From positions 1 to 64,000 of the forward strand of contig CAMDFT010000003.1 of the NCBI GenBank assembly GCA_945897795.1: a stretch of DNA of 64,000 nt. The letters run 5' to 3'. This stretch comes from Limnohabitans sp. Rim8 (GTDB lineage: Bacteria; Pseudomonadota; Gammaproteobacteria; Burkholderiales; Burkholderiaceae_C). The notes under the pieces were generated by a model. That model worked only from the letters and a program-made list of their open reading frames with translations, made no database searches and was not told the DNA's origin. The position numbers and the translations under genes were made by a program. This document shows positions 33,636 to 42,961 of the stretch, one piece after another; within the stretch, counting starts at the first letter, position 1; every line of letters begins with the position of its first letter.

Positions 33636-34712
33636 ATGCAAACCACCTCAACCATTGACAGCGCTGAAAAAGCCTCCCAAAAAGCCGTTGAGAGCACGAT
33701 GCTCAGCCCACGCTTTTATACGACAGACTTTGCTGCCATGGACAAACTGGACGTGTCCCCCATGCGAGCGGAGTGGGACAAAATGATGGCGGAATACGAG
33801 GGTGACAACAACCACGATCACTTTCAGCGTGATGAAGAGTTTGCCAAAGAAGTTGCCGAAAGATTCTCTCAAGTCAGTCCTGAGATGCGCCAAGAGTTTT
33901 TAGACTTTTTGATTTCATCACTCACTTCCGAGTTTTCGGGTTGCATTCTGTACAACGAAATTTTCAAAAATGTAGAGAACCCCGATATCAAACAGTTGAT
34001 GCGTTACATGGCGCGAGATGAGTCTCGCCATGCCAGTTTCATCAACCAGTCTTTGAAGGACTTTGGCTTGGGTATCGACTTGGGTAATTTGAAACGCACC
34101 AAGGCTTACACCTACTTCAAGCCCAAGTACATTTTTTACGCAACCTATTTGTCCGAGAAAATTGGCTACGCCCGTTACATCACCATTTACCGTCAATTGG
34201 AAAAGAATCCAGACAAACGCTTCCACCCCATTTTCAGGTGGTTTGAGCGCTGGTGCAACGACGAGTTCCGCCATGGCGAATCTTTTGCCTTGATCATGCG
34301 CGCCAATCCGCATTTGCTGCAGGGCGGCAACGTGTATTGGATCCGCTTTTTCTTGGTGGCTGTTTATGCCACGATGTACGTTCGTGATCACGCCCGCCCT
34401 ATGCTTCACCAAGAGATGGGTTTGGAGTCGGGCACCTACGATTACGAAGTGTTCCGCATCACCAATGAAATCACCAAGCAAGTCTTTCCTGTCAGCTTGG
34501 ACATCGACAACCCAGTCTTCAGGGATTGCTTATCCCAGTTGTTCCATGTGCAAACCCAAATGGATGCGGCCAAAGCCAAGGGTGGTTTGATGGGGAACCT
34601 ACAGCGAGCGCGTTGGGCCATTTCGGGCGGTTTCACCTTCCTTCGCTTGTACTTTTTGCCGGTCAAACACCATGCGCTGCCCGCAGATGTTCGCATGGTG
34701 CCGGCCTGGTGA
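33636..34712 (+). CDS. acsF: Aerobic Mg-protoporphyrin IX monomethyl ester cyclase AcsF
   Basis: Diiron oxidase that closes isocyclic ring E to give divinyl protochlorophyllide using O2. The 358-residue product shows the ferritin-like diiron ligands in [15 protein letters not shown] and [11 protein letters not shown] (about 107-135) and [17 protein letters not shown] (about 206-222). It is inserted between puhC and puhE. With no anaerobic bchE in the window, this is the only ring E cyclase visible here. Confidence 0.96.
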   Translation: MQTTSTIDSAEKASQKAVESTMLSPRFYTTDFAAMDKLDVSPMRAEWDKMMAEYEGDNNHDHFQRDEEFAKEVAERFSQVSPEMRQEFLDFLISSLTSEFSGCILYNEIFKNVENPDIKQLMRYMARDESRHASFINQSLKDFGLGIDLGNLKRTKAYTYFKPKYIFYATYLSEKIGYARYITIYRQLEKNPDKRFHPIFRWFERWCNDEFRHGESFALIMRANPHLLQGGNVYWIRFFLVAVYATMYVRDHARPMLHQEMGLESGTYDYEVFRITNEITKQVFPVSLDIDNPVFRDCLSQLFHVQTQMDAAKAKGGLMGNLQRARWAISGGFTFLRLYFLPVKHHALPADVRMVPAW

Positions 34713-34743
34713 TTTTGCAATCTACTGAATCTGAAAGCCAAGG

Positions 34744-35547
34744 ATGACCGACACCTTGATGGCATTGGGATTTGCGATTTTTATCTGGTGGTTCAGCACG
34801 GGCATTGTGATTCTTTTAAATCGCATGTCACGCACTGCAATCACCTTAAGCTTGGTCATCTCTTCTGCTCTTGGCATTGGCGCTTTGGTGGGTTTGTCCC
34901 ACACAGCTCAGCAAACGGGTGTCACGGGCGCCTATTGCGCTTTCACCTGTGCCTTGCTGGCTTGGGGTTGGAACGAGTTGAGTTTTCTTACGGGTTGGAT
35001 CACCGGTCCTCAAAAAACAGCCCTCTTAAAAAGTACAACAGGTTGGCCGCGATTTACGGCCTCCTTCAATGCCGTGGTTTGGCACGAATTGGCCATCCTC
35101 ATCGTTGGCTTGGCCATTGTGGTCATCACCTGGGATGCGCCCAACCAAGTGGGAACAGGCACTTATTTGGTTTTGTGGACCATGCGCACCAGTGCCAAGC
35201 TGAACCTGTTTTTTGGTGTGCGCAACCTGAGTGAAGAATTCTTGCCTGTGCACTTGGCGTATTTGGAAAGTTTCTTCAAGCGCCGCCGCATGAACGCGTT
35301 TTTCCCCTTCGCAGTGGTCTCAGCCAGCGCCTGTTTGTGGTGGTTGGTTGACTTTGCAAATCAGCCCATGACCACACCTGCGCAAGTGGTGGGCTCGGTT
35401 TTGGTGGGCACCATGTTGGCATTGGCCATTCTCGAACACCTGATGCTGGTGCTGCCACTGGACACCACGGCATTGTGGCGCTGGGCCATTCGCAAGCAGA
35501 ACACAGAAACCCCTGCGCCCTACGCGGCGCATGTGCCGCCGGTTTAG
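34744..35547 (+). CDS. puhE: Photosynthetic complex assembly protein PuhE (DUF3623)
   Basis: Polytopic protein of the puh operon, implicated in bacteriochlorophyll and RC-LH1 accumulation; molecular role unclear. The 267-residue product has about seven hydrophobic segments and family stretches FAIFIWWFSTGIVILLNRM (about 9-27), WGWNELSFLTGWITGPQ (about 75-91) and TSAKLNLFFGVRNLSEEFLP (about 151-170). Starts 31 nt after acsF; its 3' end lies 19 nt before crtI. Confidence 0.9.
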   Translation: MTDTLMALGFAIFIWWFSTGIVILLNRMSRTAITLSLVISSALGIGALVGLSHTAQQTGVTGAYCAFTCALLAWGWNELSFLTGWITGPQKTALLKSTTGWPRFTASFNAVVWHELAILIVGLAIVVITWDAPNQVGTGTYLVLWTMRTSAKLNLFFGVRNLSEEFLPVHLAYLESFFKRRRMNAFFPFAVVSASACLWWLVDFANQPMTTPAQVVGSVLVGTMLALAILEHLMLVLPLDTTALWRWAIRKQNTETPAPYAAHVPPV

Positions 35548-35566
35548 CCTGCCCACTTGGACTCAC

Positions 35567-37150
35567 ATGACAAATCTCTTCAAATCCATCCATTCCGACG
35601 CGGGCTCAGAGGGCGGTGGTGGTCTTCAAAACCATCCCACCGGCTCAGCGTCAAATTTGGGAGATCGTCGACCGACGGCCATTGTGATTGGCACCGGTTT
35701 CGGTGGCTTGGCTGCCGCCATCCGTTTGAGCGTCAAAGGTTATCGCGTTCAAATGCTGGAAAAACTCGATGCACCGGGTGGCCGTGCGTATGTGCACAAG
35801 CAAGATGGTTTCACCTTTGACGCAGGCCCCACCATCATCACCTTGCCGCACCTGATTGCCGAGCTGTTCACGCTGTGTGGTCGAGAGATGAAAGACCACG
35901 TCGATCTGCGCTTGATGTCGCCCTTCTACCGCATCCGTTTTGACGATGGCACGCACTTTGACTACAGCAACAACGATGTGCAGATGCTGGCGCAAATTGC
36001 CAAGTTCAGCCCCGAAGATGTGCAAGGGTTTAAAAACCTGATGGTGGCTTCTGAGAAGTGTTTCCAGCTGGGTTTTGTCGAGCTGGGCATGGTGCCCTTT
36101 GAAACCATTGGCGATGTGATCAAGGCCATGCCCAATTTGGCTCGCATGCAAGCTTGGCGCTCCATTTACAGCTTGGTGGCCCAGCACATCAAGCACCCCA
36201 AATTGCGCATCGTCATGAGCTTTCACCCCTTGCTCATTGGCGGCAATCCTTATTCAGTCACTTGCGTCTATTCCCTCATCCATTCATTAGAGCGCCGCTG
36301 GGGCGTTCACTCTGCCATGGGCGGCACCGGCGCCATTGTCAAAGAACTGGTGAAGCTGCTCGATGAACGCCAAGTGCCCATTCGCTACAACGCGCCCGTC
36401 ACACGCATCCGTGTTGAGGACGGCCGAGCCAAAGGCGTCGAGTTGGCCAATGGCGAATATTTGCCTGCCGACATTGTGGTGAGCAATGGCGATGCCTCTT
36501 GGACTTACCGTCACCTCATCGAACCACAGCACCGCAAACATTGGACCGACAAACGGATTGCCAAAGGCAAGTATTCGTCAGGCTTGTTCGTTTGGTATTT
36601 CGGCACGGATCGAAAGTACGAAGATGTGCCCCACCACATGATGGTCTTGGGCCCTCGCTACAAAGGCTTGCTGCAAGATATTTTCAAAAACCACAAGCTG
36701 TCCAAAGATTTCAGTTTGTATTTGTACCGTCCAACGGCCACCGACCCTTCTTTGGCGCCTGAGGGCTGCGACAGTTTTTATGCACTATCGGTGGTCCCCA
36801 ACTTGAGCAGTGAGACCGATTGGCCTGCCATCACTGAGCAGTACCGCGATGCCATTGCCACCGTGCTGCAAGAAAGTGTGTTGCCCGATCTGAAGCAGCA
36901 CGTGGTGTCGTCCAAGGTCACTACGCCGCAAGATTTCCAAGACCGTTTGTGGTCCTACAAAGGGGCAGGTTTTGGTCTGGAGCCCATCTTGGTTCAAAGT
37001 GCATGGTTTCGGCCGCACAACAGATGCCAAGATGTTGAAGGTTTATTCATGGTGGGTGCCAGCAGCCAGCCCGGTGCAGGCGTGCCCAGTGTCTTGATGT
37101 CCGCAAAAATGCTTGAACAGGTGGTCCCCGATGTCAAATCATTTGTCTGA
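35567..37150 (+). CDS. crtI: Phytoene desaturase CrtI
   Basis: FAD-dependent desaturase converting phytoene to neurosporene or lycopene. The 527-residue product has an unconserved, Gly/Ser-rich N-terminal extension of about 40 residues, then the dinucleotide motif VIGTGFGGLAAAIRLS near 45-60, EKLDAPGGRAYVHKQDGFTF, the substrate-region FHPLLIGGNPYSVTCVYSLI and the C-terminal GLFMVGASSQPGAGVPSVLM. Start ATG at 35567 lies 19 nt after puhE; overlaps crtB by 20 nt. Confidence 0.95.
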   Translation: MTNLFKSIHSDAGSEGGGGLQNHPTGSASNLGDRRPTAIVIGTGFGGLAAAIRLSVKGYRVQMLEKLDAPGGRAYVHKQDGFTFDAGPTIITLPHLIAELFTLCGREMKDHVDLRLMSPFYRIRFDDGTHFDYSNNDVQMLAQIAKFSPEDVQGFKNLMVASEKCFQLGFVELGMVPFETIGDVIKAMPNLARMQAWRSIYSLVAQHIKHPKLRIVMSFHPLLIGGNPYSVTCVYSLIHSLERRWGVHSAMGGTGAIVKELVKLLDERQVPIRYNAPVTRIRVEDGRAKGVELANGEYLPADIVVSNGDASWTYRHLIEPQHRKHWTDKRIAKGKYSSGLFVWYFGTDRKYEDVPHHMMVLGPRYKGLLQDIFKNHKLSKDFSLYLYRPTATDPSLAPEGCDSFYALSVVPNLSSETDWPAITEQYRDAIATVLQESVLPDLKQHVVSSKVTTPQDFQDRLWSYKGAGFGLEPILVQSAWFRPHNRCQDVEGLFMVGASSQPGAGVPSVLMSAKMLEQVVPDVKSFV

Positions 37151-38210
37151 TGCAAGTTTGAAATCAGCGCCGGTGTCTTTGCCTTATGACCTAGAGGCTT
37201 GCACAGAACTGATGCGCGGTGGGTCTAAATCTTTTTTTGCAGCTTCCAGGTTGCTGCCAGCCCGTTTGCGGCCACCCGCGATTGCGCTTTACGCATTTTG
37301 CCGCTTGGCCGACGACGCAATTGACGATGGCGATGACCCGGTTTTGGCCATGGCCGATTTGAAGTCGCGCTTAGCGGCCATCTATGCTGGACGTCCTGGA
37401 GCAGAAGACGCCGACCGCGCTTTGACGGTGGTGGTTCATCGCTACGGTATTCCTTGTGGCTTGCTGGAGGCTTTGTTGGATGGTTTCTTGTGGGACTCTC
37501 AAGGTCGCCGTTACGAAACTCTGGCCGATGTGGAAGCCTATGGCGCCAGAGTTGCGGGCACTGTCGGTGCCATGATGTCCATCATCATGGGGGCGAGCAC
37601 AGACACGGCCATTGCACGCGCCAGTGAGCTGGGCGTGGCCATGCAATTGACCAACATTGCCAGAGACATCGGCGACGATGCACGCATGGGGCGCTTGTAC
37701 ATTCCGCGAGCATGGTTCCGTGAAATTGGCATGGACGCCGACGCTTGGTTGGCCAACCCTGTTTTCGATTCACGCATTGCAGGTTTCACGCAGCGCTTGC
37801 TGTTGCGTGCGGACGCCCTTTACCGCAGAGGCGAGTTTGGTTTGGCTGAATTGCCCTGGGATTGCCGCCCGGCCATACAGGCCGCTCGTTTGGTCTATGC
37901 CGAAATTGGCAAACAATTGGAACGCGAAGGCCTCAACTCTGTGAACCACCGCACGGTGGTTTCAACTGCGCGCAAACTGGCCTTGATTGCCAAAGCAACC
38001 GCCGTGGCAGTCAAGGCACCTGTGTTGCCCGATGTCCCTTTGAGTCCCGTACCCGCCATCCATTATTTGGTGGACATCGTGAGCTGCGAGCGGCATTCAC
38101 TGTCCATCCAAAAACCTTGGACCGTGCCTTCTCGAAGCTTCGATCAACGCGTGGCGTGGATGTTGGACTTGTTCGGCCGCTTGGAGCAACGTGAAAGAGC
38201 GGAGCGCTGA
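37131..38210 (+). CDS. crtB: Phytoene synthase CrtB
   Basis: Joins two geranylgeranyl diphosphates to phytoene. The 359-residue product has the trans-prenyl synthase Asp motifs DDAIDDGDD at about 62-70 and NIARDIGDDARMGRLYIP near 174-191, plus GSKSFFAASRLLP near 28-40. Start overlaps the crtI 3' end; an alternative ATG six codons upstream (37113) exists. Confidence 0.95.
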   Translation: MSNHLSDASLKSAPVSLPYDLEACTELMRGGSKSFFAASRLLPARLRPPAIALYAFCRLADDAIDDGDDPVLAMADLKSRLAAIYAGRPGAEDADRALTVVVHRYGIPCGLLEALLDGFLWDSQGRRYETLADVEAYGARVAGTVGAMMSIIMGASTDTAIARASELGVAMQLTNIARDIGDDARMGRLYIPRAWFREIGMDADAWLANPVFDSRIAGFTQRLLLRADALYRRGEFGLAELPWDCRPAIQAARLVYAEIGKQLEREGLNSVNHRTVVSTARKLALIAKATAVAVKAPVLPDVPLSPVPAIHYLVDIVSCERHSLSIQKPWTVPSRSFDQRVAWMLDLFGRLEQRERAER

Positions 38211-38216
38211 ACGGTC

Positions 38217-38426
38217 GTGTCACTGAAAGTCATTGAAGTCTTGGTGCTGCTGATCGCTGGCTTTTTGTTTTTCGCCTGGCAATGGCGCGATTTGAAAAAA
38301 GCCCGAGAAATCACGCGCCAGCAAAACGGAAAACAGGCTCGTTCAGAGCCCTCCTCCGCTACAAACAAGTCCGCTCAACCGAGCACAGAACCTCCGGGCA
38401 CTGAGAAAGGGTCAGATGGGGGTTAA
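38217..38426 (+). CDS. Small single-span protein downstream of crtB
   Basis: Not recognised. A GTG-started frame of 69 codons begins 6 nt after crtB and ends overlapping the next gene by 11 nt. It encodes one N-terminal span (about residues 5-21, VIEVLVLLIAGFLFFAWQW) followed by a basic DLKKAREITR helix and a polar Ser/Thr/Pro/Glu-rich tail. Close packing between crtB and the DUF2269 gene supports translation. Role unknown. Confidence 0.65.
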   Translation: MSLKVIEVLVLLIAGFLFFAWQWRDLKKAREITRQQNGKQARSEPSSATNKSAQPSTEPPGTEKGSDGG

Positions 38427-38868
38427 TCTGAAAATTTTGCACTTGGTGTGTGCTTGCTTGTTTTTAGGCAATGTGATCATCAGCGGCATTTGGGCCTTGT
38501 TGGCCGAACGCACGCGCAACCACACCATCATCAGCTTCAGCAACCGATTGGTGCTCATCACCGATGCTTTGTTCACCTTCACAGGTGCCGTGGGCGTGGT
38601 GTGGACAGGTCATCTGATGGCCCATTCTTTTGGTGGTGAGGCCAACCAACTTTGGATTCAATGGTCCTATGTTTTGCTCAGTTTTTCAGGGTTGATTTGG
38701 ATCGGCGTCTTGGTCCCCATTCAACTCAAACAACGCACCTTGCTGCGCAAAAGCACCACACTGGGTGAAGACTATTGGCGTCTGTCACGCATCTGGCAAA
38801 TTTCGGGGGCGATTGCCACCTTGTTGCCGCTGCCTATTGTTTACCTGATGGTCACCAAAGCTGCTTGA
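38416..38868 (+). CDS. DUF2269-family membrane protein
   Basis: A 150-residue, four-span membrane protein resembling the DUF2269 family (LKILHLVCACLFLGNVIISG at about 5-24; a histidine in GHLMAHSFGG near 64-73; final span LLPLPIVYLMV). Function of this family is unknown. It overlaps the small upstream gene by 11 nt and precedes an SDR gene, forming a crtB-linked tail of the operon. Conserved His residues could suggest heme or quinone contact, but that is speculation. Confidence 0.75.
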   Translation: MGVNLKILHLVCACLFLGNVIISGIWALLAERTRNHTIISFSNRLVLITDALFTFTGAVGVVWTGHLMAHSFGGEANQLWIQWSYVLLSFSGLIWIGVLVPIQLKQRTLLRKSTTLGEDYWRLSRIWQISGAIATLLPLPIVYLMVTKAA

Positions 38869-38881
38869 AGCAGTCCCTGGC

Positions 38882-39811
38882 ATGACCGCGACTGAACCCC
38901 CATTGAAGCCCTTTTGGGGCAAAAGCAAGCACGTGGTGTTGATCACAGGTGCCGCCTCTGGCATCGGCGCGGCCACGGCCTTGGAGGTGATGGCACAGGG
39001 GGGTACCCCAGTTTTAGTGGATTGCGATGCAGAGCCCTTGGCTGACATGGCACTGCGCTGCGGCCCCAACACCTTGTATTGCGTGGCCGATGTCACACAG
39101 CTTGAGGCCATGCAGGAGGTGGTGGCCCAAACACTGTCGGTGCATGGCCAGATCGATGTGGTCTTTGCCAACGCGGGGGTAGCCGCTTTTGGGCCCTTGG
39201 CCCATGTCGACCCGAGCGCTTGGCGTCGATGTGTTGAGGTGAATGTGTTTGGTGTTTTCAACACCGTACGAGCGGCCTTGCCGGCCCTGATGCAGCAGCA
39301 AGGCTATGTGTTGATCAATGCTTCCGTGTCTTCGTTTGCGCACCCACCGGTGATGTCGGCCTATGCGGCCAGCAAATCGGCCGTAGAAGCCATGGGCAAT
39401 TCATGGCGCATTGAGCTGGCAGCGCACCGCGTCGGTGTGGGCGTCTTGCACGCCGGGTGGGTGAGCACCCCCTTAGTCACTGAAGGGGCCTTACACCCTG
39501 GTTTTGTTCGCTTGCGCGCCACCATGCCGGGCCCGTTGAACGGCGAATCATCGGCACCCGATGCAGCGCGTGCCATTGTGCGAGGCATGGCCAAGCGCGA
39601 GCGAAGGGTGTGGTTGCCCGGGTGGATGCGCATTTTGTTTGCATTGCGGGCCCTTTTGCACATGCCTTTTGCAGAGCGCCAATTGCTGCGTGCAGCCCCT
39701 GAAATTGAGGCCCTTTATTTGGAGGGTTTGGCCGCTGAAGGGGCATTGGCCTCCAGCTTTGGCCCCCGAGAGCGCGAGCGCACTTTGCAGCGGGCCCGGC
39801 AAAAAAGCTGA
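38882..39811 (+). CDS. Short-chain dehydrogenase/reductase in the crt region
   Basis: NAD(P)-dependent oxidoreductase of the classical SDR family. The 309-residue product has the cofactor motif TGAASGIGAATAL at about 21-33, NAG in VVFANAGVAAFG near 96-107, catalytic Tyr-Lys in SAYAASKSAVEAM (Tyr about 162, Lys about 166), and a longer C-terminal extension than a minimal SDR. Substrate unknown; its place at the end of the crtI-crtB unit and next to crtC suggests an apocarotenoid, isoprenoid or lipid substrate, which is inference. Convergent with crtC, only 5 bp between stops. Confidence 0.8.
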   Translation: MTATEPPLKPFWGKSKHVVLITGAASGIGAATALEVMAQGGTPVLVDCDAEPLADMALRCGPNTLYCVADVTQLEAMQEVVAQTLSVHGQIDVVFANAGVAAFGPLAHVDPSAWRRCVEVNVFGVFNTVRAALPALMQQQGYVLINASVSSFAHPPVMSAYAASKSAVEAMGNSWRIELAAHRVGVGVLHAGWVSTPLVTEGALHPGFVRLRATMPGPLNGESSAPDAARAIVRGMAKRERRVWLPGWMRILFALRALLHMPFAERQLLRAAPEIEALYLEGLAAEGALASSFGPRERERTLQRARQKS

Positions 39812-39816
39812 TGCCT

Positions 39817-40764
39817 TCACGCCCGTCTGGGCATTCGCCAAGGCAACATGAATCGCACCGGCCATGAAACCAGCCGGGGAATGTCCAAAGACTCGTGCAC
39901 TGCAGTCACTGGCTCAGAATGCCATTGGGTGCGCAGCAATGAACGCACATAAAAAGGCGTGTCTTCCAAGGTGCTGATGATTTCTGGCGGAGGACCCGCC
40001 TCGCTGGACATGCTGCGGGCAATGCGCCACCCCGATGACGGTAAAGCATGCCGCGGCGGCGCGTCGAAGGCCACGTGGCTGCCATCCGGCGAAAATCGTT
40101 GCGCCACCACCCGCCCAGGCCCCGTCAAAGGCCTGACGTCGTAGACGACATTGGTGTCGCCGTTGGCCATCTCTGCACGCGCCCAATCCCAGTCTTTGAA
40201 ACCGTTTTCTACCGGCTCATCGCCTTCATTGGAGTCCATGTAGGCGTGACCTCGCCAACTCAGGCCCGGGCTGCTCATGTCCACCTCGATGCGCGAACAG
40301 GGGGCAATCGGACCCCAACGGTGACGCCCTGCGTTGTCCAAAGGCGTGACAAAACGGCATAGCCCCTCAGGGCGAACCGTCACCCGACCGCGCACACGCA
40401 TGGGCCATGGGACATTGATTTCATCAATGTCTATCGTCAGGGCTTGGCCATCCCAATGCAAGCTGCTGGGCCCAATGTTGAATTGCTGCGCACTGCGCGA
40501 TGCGTGTTGACGCCCCCGCTCGGTCATGGTCCAGCGCTTGCCACCTTTGCCGTACAGCGCAACGTTCAAGGCGCAGAAATTTTCGGGATCGGCCACACCT
40601 CCGCCTTGGCGGCGCGCCCAGGCGTAGTAAGGCGAAAACACACTGCCCACAAAAGCGATGATGGTCAGGCCGTGTTGGCCATCATCACTCAACGCATCGA
40701 CGTACCACCAGAGATAACCACCCGGCGCGACGGTTTGGTCAAACCGAGGTCCGCCATCAGCGTC
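39817..40764 (-). CDS. crtC: Carotenoid 1,2-hydratase CrtC (start codon unclear)
   Basis: Adds water across the terminal double bond of neurosporene or lycopene derivatives. The conserved part runs from GGPRFDQTVAPGGYLWWYVDA through IIAFVGSVFSPYYAWARRQG, NVALYGKGGKRWTMTERGR and GHAYMDSNEGDEPVENGF to the C-terminus, about 315 residues. The 5' limit is set from where similarity begins, not by a start codon: in this frame there is no ATG, GTG or CTG near it. The only nearby option is TTG at 40692, which overlaps the crtD stop by 4 nt but would remove the conserved GGYLWWYVDA. The frame stays open up to an ATG at 41037, deep within crtD. Confidence 0.85.
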   Translation of the reverse strand, partial: DADGGPRFDQTVAPGGYLWWYVDALSDDGQHGLTIIAFVGSVFSPYYAWARRQGGGVADPENFCALNVALYGKGGKRWTMTERGRQHASRSAQQFNIGPSSLHWDGQALTIDIDEINVPWPMRVRGRVTVRPEGLCRFVTPLDNAGRHRWGPIAPCSRIEVDMSSPGLSWRGHAYMDSNEGDEPVENGFKDWDWARAEMANGDTNVVYDVRPLTGPGRVVAQRFSPDGSHVAFDAPPRHALPSSGWRIARSMSSEAGPPPEIISTLEDTPFYVRSLLRTQWHSEPVTAVHESLDIPRLVSWPVRFMLPWRMPRRA

Positions 40765-42242
40765 GCGGCCGCCAGACGCCCCGACATGGCTGCCATGGGC
40801 ACGCCCGGCCCCGGGTGCACGCTGCCCCCCGCTGTATACAAGCCCGGTATTTTGCTGCGCGCACTGGGGCGCGAGAAGGCCGACATCCAACCGTGTGTCG
40901 CTTGGCCATAAAGTGCGCCCCCACTGCCTGGGAACAGGTGGGCAAAGTCCTGTGGCAAGGTGCGCACCACCTGCTGGGGCGAGGCTGTTATCTCCAAGCC
41001 ACAGCGGCGCATCAGCGCCAAACTGTTCGATTCGCATGCTTGAACCTCCGAAGAATTGAATGTGCGCGCATCACCATCCGCAGGCGCGTTGACCAAGCAC
41101 AACAGCCTTTCCAAGCCTGGTTGGGCCAGACCGTGGTCGCTGCGGTCTTGTGCACAGACATAGACTGTTCCCTGTGTGGGTAAATTGCGTTTGTTGAAAA
41201 TATCATCGAATTCGCGGCGGTAGTCTTGGTTGAAAAATACGTTGTGGCGCACCAAGTCGAAACCTTGGGTCTGCGCATGCATGGACAAGGTGAAAGCCGA
41301 CAAAGAACGCTGCGCTGGCGGCACAGGCGCAAAGCGGCCACTCAAGTCTTGACCCAAGAGACCTTGGGCCAGCGCCGCGACATCGCCATTGAAAACCACA
41401 TGCTCGGCGGGTACCCGCTCACCCGATGCCAACTGCACGCCACTGACTCGGCCGCCGTCCGTCTCAATGCGCTCGCAGCGGCTGTTGTAGCGCAGCTTGA
41501 CACCCCGGTTTTCAGCCAACTGAGCCAGCGCCTGCGCCACCCGGTGCATGCCGCCTGCGACCGACCAAACGCCGTCAAGCTCCACTTGCGCCACCAGCAT
41601 CAAAGTGGCAGGGGCAGACCAGGGTGAAGAACCGCAATAAGTGGCGTAACGGCCAAACAGCTGCTGCAAACGCGGGTCGTGAAAGTGCCGCCCCAGGCTG
41701 CGCCACAAACTGGCAAATGGGCCCAAGCCCGTCAGTGTGGCCATGCCCTTCAAACCCAAATCACCCACCATGCTGAGCAGGTCGGGGCGTTCACTGCGGA
41801 TGTAGGGTTTTTCCAGGGCGTTGTACAAATTTCGAGCTTGTTTGCAAAAGCCCAAAAAGCGCCTCGCCTCTTGGGGGCTGCTGAATTGGGCGATGGCATC
41901 GGCGGTGCGGGACGTGTCGGCATACAGATCGAGTGTGGGCGAACTGCCATCCCAAGCATGGCGCGCCAAAACCCCAATGGGCTCGAGTTGCAAAATATCT
42001 TCCAGTGAAGTGCCTAACTCTTGCAGCATTTGGTCTAAGACCCAACGCATGGTGAACACCGTGGGGCCGGAATCAACGCCGACACCGTCAACCTGTACTT
42101 GCCGAATTTTGCCGCCAGGGGTGCTGGCACTTTCAAGCAAAGTGACATCCAGCCCTCGGTGAGCCAAAACCAGCGCACTCACCAGCCCCCCAATGCCGGC
42201 GCCCACCACCACCACACGCGGGGTTTGTACGGTCTTAAGCAT
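40689..42242 (-). CDS. crtD: Hydroxyneurosporene/methoxyneurosporene desaturase CrtD
   Basis: FAD-dependent 3,4-desaturase of 1-hydroxy carotenoids in the spheroidene branch; homologous to CrtI. The 517-residue product has VVVVGAGIGGLVSALVLAHR at about 10-29, the GGKIRQVQVDGVGVDSGPTVF segment near 43-63 and the C-terminal GLYTAGGSVHPGPGVPMAAM. Its last 25 codons (after AAATLMADL) run through the sequence that encodes the CrtC N-terminus in another frame. The ATG overlaps the crtA stop by 8 nt. Confidence 0.94.
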   Translation of the reverse strand: MLKTVQTPRVVVVGAGIGGLVSALVLAHRGLDVTLLESASTPGGKIRQVQVDGVGVDSGPTVFTMRWVLDQMLQELGTSLEDILQLEPIGVLARHAWDGSSPTLDLYADTSRTADAIAQFSSPQEARRFLGFCKQARNLYNALEKPYIRSERPDLLSMVGDLGLKGMATLTGLGPFASLWRSLGRHFHDPRLQQLFGRYATYCGSSPWSAPATLMLVAQVELDGVWSVAGGMHRVAQALAQLAENRGVKLRYNSRCERIETDGGRVSGVQLASGERVPAEHVVFNGDVAALAQGLLGQDLSGRFAPVPPAQRSLSAFTLSMHAQTQGFDLVRHNVFFNQDYRREFDDIFNKRNLPTQGTVYVCAQDRSDHGLAQPGLERLLCLVNAPADGDARTFNSSEVQACESNSLALMRRCGLEITASPQQVVRTLPQDFAHLFPGSGGALYGQATHGWMSAFSRPSARSKIPGLYTAGGSVHPGPGVPMAAMSGRLAAATLMADLGLTKPSRRVVISGGTSMR

Positions 42243-42960
42243 AGGATTTGCCTTGCCACTGGCCCTTTACCTGCAAAGGCACAAACCGGGCGAACATGGA
42301 CTCGGCAAAATAGCCATGCTGTGCAGCCGCCTGAATGGCTTGCAAATGGGCGCCTGAGCGTGCGTAGGCGTTCATGTCGGCCACGCTGTCCCAAATGGTG
42401 AAGGTCGCTTGCCGGAGCAAAGGCGCCTCGCCAAGGCCTACGGCCAATTGACAGCCTTGGACCCCCTCCAAGGCACGCTCAGAAGGGGGCGCATGTCGCC
42501 AAAAAGCTGAGGCTTTGCCAAGCTTGATCGAAGCCCTTGTGAGGGCCGCTACCGGTCCATGGGTCGGTTCATTTGCGGGGGCACTCAGCGAAAAACCATC
42601 CCAAGTGCCACGACACGACCATGTTTGAAGTTTGACGCAGCAAAACTCGGCAGATCTTTGCTGGTATTTTTGCACCCATTGGGCATGCGCCACGAAATCA
42701 TCGGCTGTTTGTGCTGATTCAAACAAGGCAAACAAACCTTGTCGCGAGGCACTGGGCTTCAAGCCAAAGCCGCCTTCGTGGCCACTGCCCAGTAATTTGG
42801 CAAACAGCAAGCCTGGGACGTTGCGCAAAGCGGCGGAGCCCTGGACTATGCGCAACCAACCCCACCACCTTGAAGACTGAACGATGTCAGCCAGCAATAC
42901 AACGACCACTTGGCCTTTGACAAATTCTGATTGCCCCAGATGCATGAGCCCTGTTTCCAT
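42235..42960 (-). CDS. crtA: Spheroidene monooxygenase CrtA
   Basis: Introduces the C2 keto group that turns spheroidene into spheroidenone, the red photoprotective carotenoid of oxygen-exposed cells. The product (241 residues from 42960, or 236 from the second ATG at 42945) has the family segments VVVVLLADIV, GFGLKPSASRQGLFALFES near 72-90, KASAFWRHAPPSERAL near 156-171 and ATFTIWDSVADMNAYAR near 191-207. The ATG at 42960 lies 1 nt after the T tract of the pufC terminator and lacks a clear Shine-Dalgarno. Overlaps crtD by 8 nt: operon crtA-crtD-crtC. Confidence 0.88.
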   Translation of the reverse strand: METGLMHLGQSEFVKGQVVVVLLADIVQSSRWWGWLRIVQGSAALRNVPGLLFAKLLGSGHEGGFGLKPSASRQGLFALFESAQTADDFVAHAQWVQKYQQRSAEFCCVKLQTWSCRGTWDGFSLSAPANEPTHGPVAALTRASIKLGKASAFWRHAPPSERALEGVQGCQLAVGLGEAPLLRQATFTIWDSVADMNAYARSGAHLQAIQAAAQHGYFAESMFARFVPLQVKGQWQGKSYA

Positions 42961-42961
42961 G

